Shown: positions 52,300-61,069 of the stretch, in pieces
Position numbering within the stretch: position 1 is the stretch's first letter
How the letters are laid out: every line of letters begins with the position of its first letter
Source: DASXZH01 sp036502005
GTDB taxonomy: Bacteria; Armatimonadota; Fimbriimonadia; Fimbriimonadales; Fimbriimonadaceae
Direction of reading: 5' to 3'
Assembly (NCBI GenBank): GCA_036502005.1
Contig: DASXZH010000011.1
Location: forward strand, 25,994 to 89,993
Length of the DNA: 64,000 nucleotides
Position numbers and translations under genes: made by a program
The notes under the pieces: generated by a model
Seen by the model: only the letters and a program-made list of their open reading frames with translations
The model's database searches: none
What the model was told of the DNA's origin: nothing

Positions 52300-53682
52300 T
52301 TAAGAAATCGGCCTGGCGGGCCAGATCGATTTCATTGGCCAAAGCGAAAGGGACTTGATCGTCACCGGTTTGCCTTGGGCACGAACGGAGATCCCTTCCG
52401 TTTTTGGCAGCACGAATCGCGTATCCGACTGAAGCCCGTCGTCTACGTAAGACTCCAGCGAACCGCGATCCAAGTAGATATCGATCGTCTTCACGGGAAG
52501 GGGTAAATTCGAGGCCGGTCCATTGCAGGCGAAAGATTGAGGCCCAAGCGTGACATCAATTCCACGCAACGTAAAGACGAGTTGGCTCCCTTCCGGAATC
52601 TCGACTTCCGCCCGCAGATGATATAGATCTCCCTTGGCCGTGAGCTCTATGGAATCTCCAGTACGCAGAGCAAGGTTCTTCCAATGAAGCTCCTTCTTGT
52701 GAAGCGAGTTAACAGCTTCTATCGGCTTACGATACAACCTGATCCCAGCCGGTGTCGTGTGAAGCGAAAGCTCGCATGGAAGCGAAATCTGCTGATTGAA
52801 AGGCATGCCCGGAAAGTGCGAGCCATGCATCCACGCCGCTTGAACGCGTTTGCCATTGCCGGTATCGGTGTTGCCCCAGGTTTGCGTAGCATAGAAGTTC
52901 GGCCCCGTATCACAAGGAAGGCGCTCGGACTCGTCGGAGAACTGGGCTCCGTCAAATGAGCCGGTGGAGTAGTAGCCGCTGCCCTGAATCAGCACCCATT
53001 TCTTGTTGTTCTTGTTGCCATCAATCGGCAGCTCGAAAAAGTCGGGGCACTCGAAGCTGTTCGGAACGGGGTGGTGTTCGTCTTTCCAGTCGAGCAGGTT
53101 CGTCGAGGTGAGGATGTGATACTGCCCCTCGCCGTACATCATCATCACCCAGTGCTTGCCCGGCCCGTACCAGAACACCTTTGGGTCGCGTTCCGGGTGG
53201 ATCATGATCGGATTCTTGGCGTAACGAGTCCAAGTTCGGCCGTGATCAAGGCTGTAGCAGATGCACTGGCTTCGGTTATCGAACCGTGACCAGAAGGCGA
53301 CCATTGGCGGGTTGCTCGGATCGGGCGACAGCCCGGAGGAATTCTTGTAATCGATCACGCAGGTTCCCGACTGCACGCCACTTCCGGGCGCTTCTTCCCA
53401 AAACGCAGGCTGGAGTTCGGTCCAATGAACCAGGTCTTTGCTGACCGCGTGCAGCCAACAAGTAGCCCACCTCTGCGCAAACATGTGATACTCGCCGTCG
53501 TAATAGATCAGGCCGTTGAGGTCGTTTATCCAGCCTTCTTGGTGCTCGACCGGGTTCAGGCGATGGTCATTCCACTGCCGCGCGGTGAAGTGAAACTGCG
53601 GACGTAGACTTTCATGGTACAGGGGAGAAGTCTGCGAAGTTGTCATCGCGGTGAGCGCAAAAAGGATCGGAAGAAGGGCCAT
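52300..53682 (-). CDS. Secreted GH32 fructan hydrolase
   Basis: 460 residues with a signal peptide (about 1-17). The five-bladed propeller has WINDLNG (51-57, nucleophile Asp54), RDP (165-167) and ECPDFFEL (211-218, acid/base Glu), all three parts of the GH32 catalytic triad. The usual Pro of W-x-N-D-P-N-G is Leu here. The C-terminal beta-sandwich ends VKTIDIYLDRGSLESYVDDG, a GH32C module. It cleaves beta-fructofuranosides such as levan, inulin or sucrose outside the cytoplasm. It stands alone, without a fructose transporter nearby. Confidence 0.92.
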   Translation of the reverse strand: MALLPILFALTAMTTSQTSPLYHESLRPQFHFTARQWNDHRLNPVEHQEGWINDLNGLIYYDGEYHMFAQRWATCWLHAVSKDLVHWTELQPAFWEEAPGSGVQSGTCVIDYKNSSGLSPDPSNPPMVAFWSRFDNRSQCICYSLDHGRTWTRYAKNPIMIHPERDPKVFWYGPGKHWVMMMYGEGQYHILTSTNLLDWKDEHHPVPNSFECPDFFELPIDGNKNNKKWVLIQGSGYYSTGSFDGAQFSDESERLPCDTGPNFYATQTWGNTDTGNGKRVQAAWMHGSHFPGMPFNQQISLPCELSLHTTPAGIRLYRKPIEAVNSLHKKELHWKNLALRTGDSIELTAKGDLYHLRAEVEIPEGSQLVFTLRGIDVTLGPQSFACNGPASNLPLPVKTIDIYLDRGSLESYVDDGLQSDTRFVLPKTEGISVRAQGKPVTIKSLSLWPMKSIWPARPIS

Positions 53683-53831
53683 GTATGTTGGTTGGCGAGT
53701 TTACCGCCCCGCGTCTGGGGCAACAAAGGGCAGATTTCTTGGAACCCTGTCGATTTTTGAAGCCGCCGTTCGACTAAATTCCAGAAGGCGAGCCAAACGG
53801 GCCCGAGGATCGCCATCATAGGAGAAGATTT

Positions 53832-54182
53832 ATGACTTATTTAGTTGCTATTCACCACGCTGACGGCTACGATGGATCCCTCGAAGGAGAAGCTATGGTC
53901 AAGGACATCGACGACCTTAACATAGAAATGGAAGCAGCAGGCGCGAGGATTTTTGCTGGAGGCATGCAGCGGGCGGAGAACGCAAAATCGCTCCGCGCTC
54001 AGACCGGCGGCGAGGTGCTTGTCACCGATGGCCCTTACTTGGAAACCAAGGAGCACATCGGCGGATTCTGGCTTCTGCGGGCGGCCGACATGGAAGAGGC
54101 TCTAGCTTGGGGTCGCAAGGCAGCCGTTGCCTGCCGGGCTCCTGTCGAAGTCCGCGAGTTCACACGGTGCAACTTAGTATGA
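53832..54182 (+). CDS. YCII-related protein
   Basis: 116 residues matching the YCII/DGPF-type fold: a central LVTDGPYLETKEHIGGFWLL and a C-terminal AVACRAPVEVREF. The DGPF-like motif is DGPY. These small ferredoxin-like proteins are usually paired with other enzymes, sometimes an ECF sigma factor. Its stop overlaps the next start as ATGA. GGAGAAG precedes the ATG. Confidence 0.85.
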   Translation: MTYLVAIHHADGYDGSLEGEAMVKDIDDLNIEMEAAGARIFAGGMQRAENAKSLRAQTGGEVLVTDGPYLETKEHIGGFWLLRAADMEEALAWGRKAAVACRAPVEVREFTRCNLV

Positions 54183-54775
54183 GAAAAATAACTGTCTTAT
54201 CCATGATTTCGTTGGACGGCGTAATGCAAGCGCCCGGCGGGCCCGAGGAAGATCCTTCCGGAGGCTTCAAGTTTGGCGGTTGGACCGCAAGCTATGGCGA
54301 TGCGGTTAGCGGCAAGATCGTGCAAAAACAGCTTCAGCAGTCTGCGGACTATCTTCTGGGCAGGAAGACTTTCGAGATCTTTGAAGGCTTTTGGCCCCAC
54401 CACGCAGATTTTTGGCCTGGCATCAATGAAGGAACGAAATACGTTTTGTCCAAATCGCTGAAAAGCTCCGATTGGAAAAACTGCGTGTTCATTGAAAGTG
54501 TGGAGGATATTAAGAAGGTCAAGAACTCTGAAGGGGCTGACATTCAAGTTTGGGGCAGCAGCAAGCTCGTTCAGCTTCTGCTTGAGAACGACTTGGTGGA
54601 CGAGTTCCAACTTAAGATCTACCCCGTGACTCTTGGAGAAGGGAAGAAGTTGTTCGAGGGTGGCACGATTCCCGCCGCCTTTAAGCTAACGGATTGTGTG
54701 GCCACCCCGAGCGGAGTGATTAGCGCCATTTACGAGCGAGCCGGTGCTGTTGAGGTTGGCACTCTTGGCGTTTGA
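54179..54775 (+). CDS. Dihydrofolate reductase-family protein (RibD C-terminal type)
   Basis: Start at ATG 54179 in an ATGA overlap with the YCII gene. 198 residues: KITVLSMISLDGVMQAPGG at the N-terminus, LLGRKTFEIFEGFWP, then IQVWGSSKLVQLLLENDLVDEF and LKIYPVTLGEGKKLF. This is the family annotated as dihydrofolate reductase or RibD C-terminal; it likely reduces a pterin- or flavin-like or other small substrate with NADPH. Two-gene operon with the YCII protein, a frequent pairing. Confidence 0.88.
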   Translation: MRKITVLSMISLDGVMQAPGGPEEDPSGGFKFGGWTASYGDAVSGKIVQKQLQQSADYLLGRKTFEIFEGFWPHHADFWPGINEGTKYVLSKSLKSSDWKNCVFIESVEDIKKVKNSEGADIQVWGSSKLVQLLLENDLVDEFQLKIYPVTLGEGKKLFEGGTIPAAFKLTDCVATPSGVISAIYERAGAVEVGTLGV

Positions 54776-54851
54776 TGTCATCGCTAATTAGGTTTAGGAA
54801 GTTGACAGGCGCTTTCAAAGAGCTCTAAATGGTTCCTTCGTCGGGTTATTC

Positions 54852-54900
54852 GAGCCTCTCCCGCTTCGTTCCTCAGCGACCTCTCCTTTCGGGAGAGGTG
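54852..54900 (-). repeat. Dispersed repeat, B palindrome (reverse)
   Basis: GCCTCTCCCGC...CGACCTCTCC then TTTCGGGAGAGGTG. It is the reverse complement of the B element in lutB (2584-2630), with the same GGAGAGGTCG core. Confidence 0.8.
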
Positions 54901-55027
54901 AAAAGTTTGCGTTCGTGCTGGAATCCAAACGACAAGAAATCGGATTCTGATTATCGTAGAAATCCGAGCCTCTGTCGGGGCGCATGACGGCTATCCGCTT
55001 CTGCAAATGTGCTCACCAGTCGTCGCA

Positions 55028-55200
55028 AAACCCTTCGCCCCTCTCGGGTGGAGGAGTGGTGCCAAATCCATTCGGAGGGGGTTCAAGGGGGAAACCCGTC
55101 TGATGGCTCGTGCGGACCGGGTGCCCCTTTTAGTGGAGTGAGTCCGCGAACCGGGGGAGGTCCCGAAGGACAGCCTTGGGTGAGAGGAGCTGGCCTCTAA
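55028..55200 (+). repeat. Dispersed repeat, complete A copy with B-like tail
   Basis: CTTCGCCCCTCTCGGGTGGA leads into CCATTCGGAGGGGGTTCAAG, GGGGAAACCCGTCTGATGGC and CGGACCGGGTGCCCCTTTTA, nearly identical to the A element at 2430-2500 inside lutB. It ends with GTGAGTCCGCGAACCGGGGG, as in B elements. It is intergenic, after the DHFR-like gene. Confidence 0.85.
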
Positions 55201-55219
55201 CTTCAAATGAAGCGCCCGG

Positions 55220-55960
55220 TTACCCGTACGTCGGACTCTGCGGCCAACCCTCCGGCGAATCCTCGAAATCTTCCTGCCGCCCGTAGGGCGTGATGTCCAG
55301 CAACCCAAACGTATCCATGAGCCTTTCAAGGCCGCGCCCGTATGCCGAATAGGTGTGGAACACGTCGTCGCCAACGCGGAAAAACACGCTCATACCGGGC
55401 AGTTCCGAGGTCTCCGCATCGTTGCCGACAACGCCAGAAAGATCCTCGACGGTCTTGTAGTTGTACTGCGTCTGCCCCCGCGCGGGGTCAACAGTTACCA
55501 TGAAATCGTAGTTGAAGTCGGTGCCGTAGGAGGAGTACCACTTGTTAGTCCAGCCCTTCTCACTTTGATAAGTGAGCAGCTTTTCAATGGGCGCACGCGA
55601 GATGGTGACCATGCTCGTATCTGTCTTGCCCAGAGTGGAAAGGTTGCCGAACTGGTTCGTGTGCCATGTGCAACTCCCGCAGCCCTTGTCCCACGCCGGA
55701 TCGAACATAAAGTGATGAACGATAAGTTGGCGCTTGCCTTCGAATAGGTCGAGGAGGGTCTTCTCGCCATCGGGGCCAGTGAAGGTGTATGGCTTTTCGA
55801 CTTTCACCATGGGCAGCCGACGCCGCAACGCGTTAACCCGGTCGTAGGCCTTGGTGAGGGCCTTCTCTTCTGCTAGAAGCTTGAGCCTTTGGGCGAGCCA
55901 TTCTGACTCGCTGACCACGGGCGGATGCGCGAGTTCTTCAATCGCGTTGTTCATAACCAA
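55220..55960 (-). CDS. DUF899 thioredoxin-fold protein
   Basis: 246 residues. MVKVEKPYTFTGPDG, LLDLFEGKRQLIVHHFMFDP, then DKGCGSCTWHTNQFG: the GCxSC-type segment and layout of DUF899, thioredoxin-like proteins of unknown activity. NYDFMVTVDPARGQTQYNYK and DVFHTYSAYGRGLERLM also fit. Cytoplasmic. It is divergent from the TauE/SafE gene; no partner is evident. Confidence 0.9.
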   Translation of the reverse strand: MVMNNAIEELAHPPVVSESEWLAQRLKLLAEEKALTKAYDRVNALRRRLPMVKVEKPYTFTGPDGEKTLLDLFEGKRQLIVHHFMFDPAWDKGCGSCTWHTNQFGNLSTLGKTDTSMVTISRAPIEKLLTYQSEKGWTNKWYSSYGTDFNYDFMVTVDPARGQTQYNYKTVEDLSGVVGNDAETSELPGMSVFFRVGDDVFHTYSAYGRGLERLMDTFGLLDITPYGRQEDFEDSPEGWPQSPTYG

Positions 55961-56047
55961 GTTTAGATGATTTCAAACTCTGGTTGGCTACAGGGCACGC
56001 CCGATTTCCGGGATTGTTATCCGTTCACAGGTAATTTCAAACGGGGC

Positions 56048-56809
56048 ATGGCTACAACTTGGATGGACGTTACGACCATAAGCGTGCTCCTCATCGCGTT
56101 TCTTGCCACCTTCATCCGCTCCACTTTCGGATTCGGCGAAGCGCTGGTCGCGGTTCCGCTGCTCGCCCTCGTCATGCCCATCAAAACGGCTGCGCCGCTT
56201 GCCGTACTACTCTCAATAACAGTCGCCGCCGTAGTCGTAATCCAAGACTGGCGGCACGTTCACGTTTCCAGCGCGGGGTGGCTTCTTCCGCCCACGTTCG
56301 TTGGCATACCGATAGGGATTTGGCTTCTAACCATAGAACACCAAGGCGCGGTCAAAGCAGTCCTAGGCCTAATAATCCTAACGTTCGCTACCTATTCAAT
56401 AGCCGTCAAAACATCCCCAGAGTTAAAAACAGACAACAAAGCTTGGCCGCTTGCCAGCGGTTTTATCGCCGGCATCTTGGGCGGCGCGTACGGCATGAAC
56501 GGCCCGCCGCTGGTTGTCTACGGCGCTATGAAACGTTGGACGCCGCAGCAGTTTCGGGCTACCCTTCAAGGCTATTTCCTTCCCGCTAGCGCGGTCGGAA
56601 TGGCCGGTTACTGGCTCACCGGTCTATGGACCCCGGCCGTAACCCACTACTACGTGCTAACCCTAGCTGTCACCATCCCGGCCATCTTTCTCGGTCGCTT
56701 TGCCAACCAAAAACTAACCAGCACCTCATTCCTCAAGCTCGTTTACTTCGGTTTAGCGGCCATCGGTGTTATCCTTATCATTCAACCCTTTGCCAAACCT
56801 CACCAGTAG
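56048..56809 (+). CDS. TauE/SafE-family sulfite/organic anion exporter
   Basis: Start at ATG 56048 after CGGGGC; the ORF-wide start at 55967 adds a non-conserved leader. 253 residues with seven or eight membrane helices. The family motifs are RSTFGFGEALVAVPLLAL near the start and GGAYGMNGPPLVVYGAMKRW in the middle, a duplicated TauE layout. It exports sulfite, sulfoacetate or related anions; the real substrate is unknown. Confidence 0.88.
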   Translation: MATTWMDVTTISVLLIAFLATFIRSTFGFGEALVAVPLLALVMPIKTAAPLAVLLSITVAAVVVIQDWRHVHVSSAGWLLPPTFVGIPIGIWLLTIEHQGAVKAVLGLIILTFATYSIAVKTSPELKTDNKAWPLASGFIAGILGGAYGMNGPPLVVYGAMKRWTPQQFRATLQGYFLPASAVGMAGYWLTGLWTPAVTHYYVLTLAVTIPAIFLGRFANQKLTSTSFLKLVYFGLAAIGVILIIQPFAKPHQ

Positions 56810-56873
56810 CTGCACAACGGCTCCATCCAAAAAAACACGGGACCTTTGAACCAACCTGCAATATAATGAACCT

Positions 56874-59771
56874 GTGCGCCCTATCAAGTTCCTTCTCGGC
56901 ATCACCTTCACTCTAGCCCTCTTAACCCAAGCGGGCGCGCAAAGTCTTGTAGCCCAGACCCAAGCGGTCGTCCAAGGGACCGTGGACGTAAGCGTGGCCG
57001 CCACTTGCAAGGATTCCGCCGGAAACCTTTATGAAACGGCCTCAAGTGGAGTCAGCGGGAACAGTGGTTCTTGCATCACCGAAAAACTCACCCCGGCAGG
57101 AGCCGTTTCTTGGACAAACACCTTCGATGTGCCACCAAATTATGAGTTTTTCCCCTACGCCATAGCCAGCGGAACCTCTGGCGATGTATTTGTTTTTGGA
57201 TTCCTGCGCGACGACCTGATCTACTCAAGTTCAGCTTATCTGTTACACATCAGTGCCACTGGCACCACGCTTTGGAATATGGCCACCCAAACCTCCACCT
57301 ATCCGCTTGGCTTAGCGGTCGATGCGGCAGGCAATCCGATCGTCGAACTCCAAAACGGCTTAACTGGCTTTAACCTTATTAAGTACAACAAGACGACGCA
57401 GGCCGCGATCTACAATATTGCCGAGACTTTCAACCTTATTCCCCAGCAGAGCCTTTCTTTCATAAACGATCTTTATGGCAACTCGGCCGGATATTGCTAC
57501 GCCATCGCCCAGACCCCAAACACCTCGTCCTATTTTGTGGTCAGGTTCAACGAAGTGACGGGGGCAATCATGTGGAACAAACCCATCACGGCCTATGGTT
57601 CGCTGACGAAAAATACTCCAGCCTTCGGGACCGTGCTGTCCTCTGGTGACTTCTTGGTCGCCGGGGCTGCCACAAGTACAACTGGTGCCTCCTTGGCAAC
57701 GCTCGACAGATTCGGGTCCGCAGCAGGAGCTTTCGTTTACCGGTCGTCGCTTGGAATACAAGCCGCCAACAACAGCACCGCCTTCACCGTCCCGCCCGTC
57801 AGTGATGGCGTAAACCAGGCCTATTGGAGCATTAGTGAAACGAACTACACGTCCTTTACAACGGCTTATCGACTCGGGAAAACCAGCGCGACGGGAGTGT
57901 ATGACTGGTCGGCCGCAACTGGCTCCGGCTTCAGTTGGACTTTGGCCCCGAGCACTTCCGGCGGATTATTCGCTGGTTGGGCGACTCAAACGACTACTAA
58001 TTTTGTCGAGCTAAGCGTAGCGGGTGGCGTTTTGTGGACGGATTCCGCGGCAACCTCGGCCGTACCGGGCCTCTATGGCGCAACCATGAGCGTCAACGCG
58101 AGCAACGACCTCACGGTAGCGGGAGGCAGGCAAAACCCGAACTTGGACAACTGTTTTGGGCTCCTGACTCTAAATGGAACGAACCACGCGACCTTGTTAA
58201 ATAGCTATTTCTTGCCAGATGGAGATGAAGATGTCCGGTTCGGCCCGGCCGACCACGATACCGCCGGAAACTCCTATTTCTTCGAAACCCGCAACCTGCA
58301 GCGTTATGTCGACAAGGTCAGCCCCGCCGGAACCGTCTGGCGCACCTACCTAGGAGCGGAAACGATCGGGGCAAATCCGGTGGGAATCTGCTATTCCTCT
58401 TTGGGTTATGTGGGCGTAGTCTTGAACAGCACGACCGCGCTCCCCATAGTTGCCAAACTGAACGCTTCAACCGGCGCTCTACTTTGGGAAACAGAACTTA
58501 CCTATAGTTCACCCACGAACTACCTTTATCCGGGCCAGATTGCCATCGATGGTCTTGGAAATGTGGATCTTGGAAGCAAGATTGAGGGGTCGAATAGTCA
58601 CGGTCTCACAGCCACGTTAGCCACCCAGGTGGACCAGTTTAAGGCGGCTACGGGAGCTCATGCATGGACTTATTCAGTCCCTCTAACCGCTGGTGGAGGA
58701 TCGATAGTTGTCGATGCAACGAGCGACGTCTACGCAGGCGGATATTCGACCACCGCTTCTGCGTTGGAGTTAACAAAGCTTTCTGATACGGGCGCTCTTG
58801 TATTTAGCAAAGCCTTTGCGCTGGCCATCAATGCCGGATCTGTTTACTATGCTTCGAATCTCTTTTGTGATGCGACGGGGAACATTTACGTCGGAATATC
58901 GGATACGTATAACGCCTACGCCACTACAAATCCACAGTCGGCTATGCACGTTGAGTCCTTTACTTCAGCGGGAGCCTCGCGTTGGGCGTCGACTTTATAT
59001 TTCAACGCCTATTACGAACCCGAGACGCTGACCTTTAAAGTGAACAACGGCTTCCTTTACTTCCTATCGGTCATCTCCAAGAAAGGGGTTGGCGCTTCAT
59101 CGGCCGTCGTTAAAATGAACGCTACGTCTGGTGCGCAGGTCTGGCAGAGCTTCCATTTGAGCGCTCTCTCACCGCAGCAGGGAATCCAGGAGTTTTCCGT
59201 TTTTGACTTCGATCTTTACGGCAACCCGATCATCGCGGGTGAAAGTATCCCGCTTGTGAGCTACATTGGCCTTTACGATTTCGTGCCCGGCCAGGCATTT
59301 GTTCACAAGATCGATGCGACTACAGGAACCCTTCGTTGGGATTCGGTTTCGCAAGGCACTCTAACCAGCCCCTACAACCACATTTCGGCTTTGAATGTTT
59401 TTCCCAATAATCAGATTTGGGCATTGGGCCAGACGCCATGTGGCACGGGCCCGGGCTCAGTCGATGGGCTTGCCCTCCACTACGCCAGCGCGCCGTATTG
59501 CGTGGCTGATAGCTATAACTGCGTGGAGAATACGGCGCTGCCGTCGACCGATGTGAGCGTGCTCGCTAACGACCAGGACGTTACTTCGGCGACCTGTGCG
59601 GTTGTTACGAATCCCGCGCACGCGGCTTCGTTTTCTTTGAGCACGGCGGGGAAGATTTCTTATACGCCGGTGACCGGTTTTGTGGGAACGGATACGTTCA
59701 CCTATAAGGCGACAACCGCTTATGGCGTCAGCAACACGGTAACAGTGACGATCAAGATCGCCGCTCCTTAG
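56874..59771 (+). CDS. Large secreted beta-propeller protein with C-terminal Ig-like domain
   Basis: GTG start; 965 residues. A signal peptide (about 1-23) is followed by repeats of 40-60 residues with the pattern 'x-x-D-x-x-GN-x-Y/V...' (CKDSAGNLYETAS, VDAAGNPIVELQN, CDATGNIYVGIS, FDLYGNPIIAGES), as in SBBP/PQQ-like propellers. The last 85 residues read VLANDQDVTSATCAVVTNP, then KISYTPVTGFVGTDTFTYKA, a cadherin-like/Big_9 Ig fold. Probably a surface adhesin or scaffold. The related style (GFVGTDTFTYKA) is frequent in Armatimonadota and Planctomycetota. Confidence 0.78.
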   Translation: MRPIKFLLGITFTLALLTQAGAQSLVAQTQAVVQGTVDVSVAATCKDSAGNLYETASSGVSGNSGSCITEKLTPAGAVSWTNTFDVPPNYEFFPYAIASGTSGDVFVFGFLRDDLIYSSSAYLLHISATGTTLWNMATQTSTYPLGLAVDAAGNPIVELQNGLTGFNLIKYNKTTQAAIYNIAETFNLIPQQSLSFINDLYGNSAGYCYAIAQTPNTSSYFVVRFNEVTGAIMWNKPITAYGSLTKNTPAFGTVLSSGDFLVAGAATSTTGASLATLDRFGSAAGAFVYRSSLGIQAANNSTAFTVPPVSDGVNQAYWSISETNYTSFTTAYRLGKTSATGVYDWSAATGSGFSWTLAPSTSGGLFAGWATQTTTNFVELSVAGGVLWTDSAATSAVPGLYGATMSVNASNDLTVAGGRQNPNLDNCFGLLTLNGTNHATLLNSYFLPDGDEDVRFGPADHDTAGNSYFFETRNLQRYVDKVSPAGTVWRTYLGAETIGANPVGICYSSLGYVGVVLNSTTALPIVAKLNASTGALLWETELTYSSPTNYLYPGQIAIDGLGNVDLGSKIEGSNSHGLTATLATQVDQFKAATGAHAWTYSVPLTAGGGSIVVDATSDVYAGGYSTTASALELTKLSDTGALVFSKAFALAINAGSVYYASNLFCDATGNIYVGISDTYNAYATTNPQSAMHVESFTSAGASRWASTLYFNAYYEPETLTFKVNNGFLYFLSVISKKGVGASSAVVKMNATSGAQVWQSFHLSALSPQQGIQEFSVFDFDLYGNPIIAGESIPLVSYIGLYDFVPGQAFVHKIDATTGTLRWDSVSQGTLTSPYNHISALNVFPNNQIWALGQTPCGTGPGSVDGLALHYASAPYCVADSYNCVENTALPSTDVSVLANDQDVTSATCAVVTNPAHAASFSLSTAGKISYTPVTGFVGTDTFTYKATTAYGVSNTVTVTIKIAAP

Positions 59772-59843
59772 TTTAGGAACCCAAGGACTGGGGCTGCAGG
59801 CGTTGGCACTAAACAGTTGAGCTACGTGCAAGAATAACAGAAC

Positions 59844-60362
59844 TTGGCGAAAGCAATTATTATCGGTGGCGCGAACGGCGCCGGCAAAACGACATTCGCG
59901 CGCGAATTCCTTCCCTCCGAAGGGGCTGCGTTGCAGTTTGTAAATGCCGATTACCTGGCCGCCGGAATATCGCCTCTGCTCCCCAACAGTGCCAATATAG
60001 CTTCCGGAAGGGCGGTTATGGAGCGTATTAGAGAGCTAGTTCAATCTGGAGAAGACTTTGCTATTGAGAGCACATTGTCGGGTAAGTGGCTTGCAAAGCA
60101 GATTCCAGAATGGAAGCGCCGTGGATATACCGTGGAGCTTTACTTCCTAGAGTTGGATACGCCGGAGCTAGCCATCCAGCGTGTGAAGCGGCGCGTCGCA
60201 GAGGGCGGGCACAATATCTTTGACGACGTGGTAGTCCGGAGATATCATCGAGGCAAGCAGCTTTTTCATACCCTGTACAAACCTCTGGTCGAATCCTGGG
60301 TCATCATTGATAACAGCGGCTCGGAACCCATAATAGTTGAAGAAGGAAGTAATCATGCATGA
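59844..60362 (+). CDS. Zeta-toxin-like P-loop kinase
   Basis: 172 residues. Walker A GGANGAGKTT (8-17), VNADYLAAGISP (about 33-44), and ESTLSGKWLAK (about 73-83). RRVAEGGHNIFDDVVVRRYHRG (in parts) carries the Arg/His-rich lid typical of zeta-like kinases. Zeta toxins phosphorylate UDP-GlcNAc; many zeta-like proteins have other or unknown targets. The TTG start is uncertain. The next gene begins inside its 3' end. Confidence 0.8.
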   Translation: MAKAIIIGGANGAGKTTFAREFLPSEGAALQFVNADYLAAGISPLLPNSANIASGRAVMERIRELVQSGEDFAIESTLSGKWLAKQIPEWKRRGYTVELYFLELDTPELAIQRVKRRVAEGGHNIFDDVVVRRYHRGKQLFHTLYKPLVESWVIIDNSGSEPIIVEEGSNHA

Positions 60363-60627
60363 AGGGACAGGCACAGATTCCGAACTAGCCCTAAGAGCAA
60401 TGCGCCGTGCTGTTCGCCGAGCTCTTGCGGAGAAACCGCCAACCCTTCTTGCCAAGATGGAGAACGGTGCGCTGATTTCCGTAGAAGTTAAACGACTCTC
60501 GGGACTGGTTAGTGACGGACGTGCCGAAGAACTGGTCGCCGAAGCATTGAGGAATGCCGGTTTCTCAGTTGAATTCACGGCTGGAGAGGAAGCGGCGAAC
60601 CCACGCAATCGAACCTGCCCTGACTAA
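60355..60627 (+). CDS. Small partner of the zeta-like kinase, candidate antitoxin
   Basis: Start at ATG 60355 after GAAGGAAG, overlapping the kinase stop by eight bases. 90 residues. The first half is basic and helical (SELALRAMRRAVRRALAEKP), then PTLLAKMENGALISVEVKRL, and a helical end. No known antitoxin family is recognised, but the overlap and size make a two-gene module likely. The gene order toxin-then-partner differs from classic epsilon-zeta. Confidence 0.6.
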   Translation: MHEGTGTDSELALRAMRRAVRRALAEKPPTLLAKMENGALISVEVKRLSGLVSDGRAEELVAEALRNAGFSVEFTAGEEAANPRNRTCPD

Positions 60628-61037
60628 TCGTCGTCGACTTCGAAACCCAAACCGCTCATTCTCTCGGCCATTTTCGATTTCATTTCGGTTTGAGCGAGTT
60701 TTCGCCTTTCTTTTAATACCGCGCCCAAATCTCTTATTTTCGGGATCGTCGAATCGAAAAACTCTCGCGAAATAGCGTTAAGCTCTAACGCAATCAATAA
60801 GTTGCTCTCAAGCCTTTGAAGTCCCTTAACCGCCATGTTGAGCTGTATCCTGCCCGTTACGCCAGCTTTCGATCCGAAGTCTTGAGCCACGTTTTCGGAA
60901 ACCTGAAGCGCCGATCGCTTGATAATCACGTCCAAGTTTTGCGTATTTTCTTTATCTGGGCTCGTCAAGTTTTGATAACAAAACACTGCTAAATCTTTTG
61001 ACAGTTTCCAAGCTTCATCTTCGCTAAAATGCGCCAT
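60624..61037 (-). CDS. Four-helix bundle protein (23S rRNA intervening-sequence type)
   Basis: 137 residues from MAHFSEDEAW. Signature: EAWKLSKDLAVFCYQNL, then IIKRSALQVSENVAQDFGSK and QLNMAVKGLQRLESNLLIAL. This family forms pentameric four-helix bundles and is found in or near rRNA intervening sequences and at many unrelated loci; its function is unknown. It is convergent with the zeta module (4-base overlap) and divergent from GH20. Confidence 0.88.
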   Translation of the reverse strand: MAHFSEDEAWKLSKDLAVFCYQNLTSPDKENTQNLDVIIKRSALQVSENVAQDFGSKAGVTGRIQLNMAVKGLQRLESNLLIALELNAISREFFDSTIPKIRDLGAVLKERRKLAQTEMKSKMAERMSGLGFEVDDD

Positions 61038-61069
61038 CAATCTAGTGTATCTTCGCTAGACGCTGACAC

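Noticed and set aside
55009..55374. ORFs over the A-type repeat next to DUF899
   Set aside because: Repeat-derived or antisense to DUF899, with no independent support.
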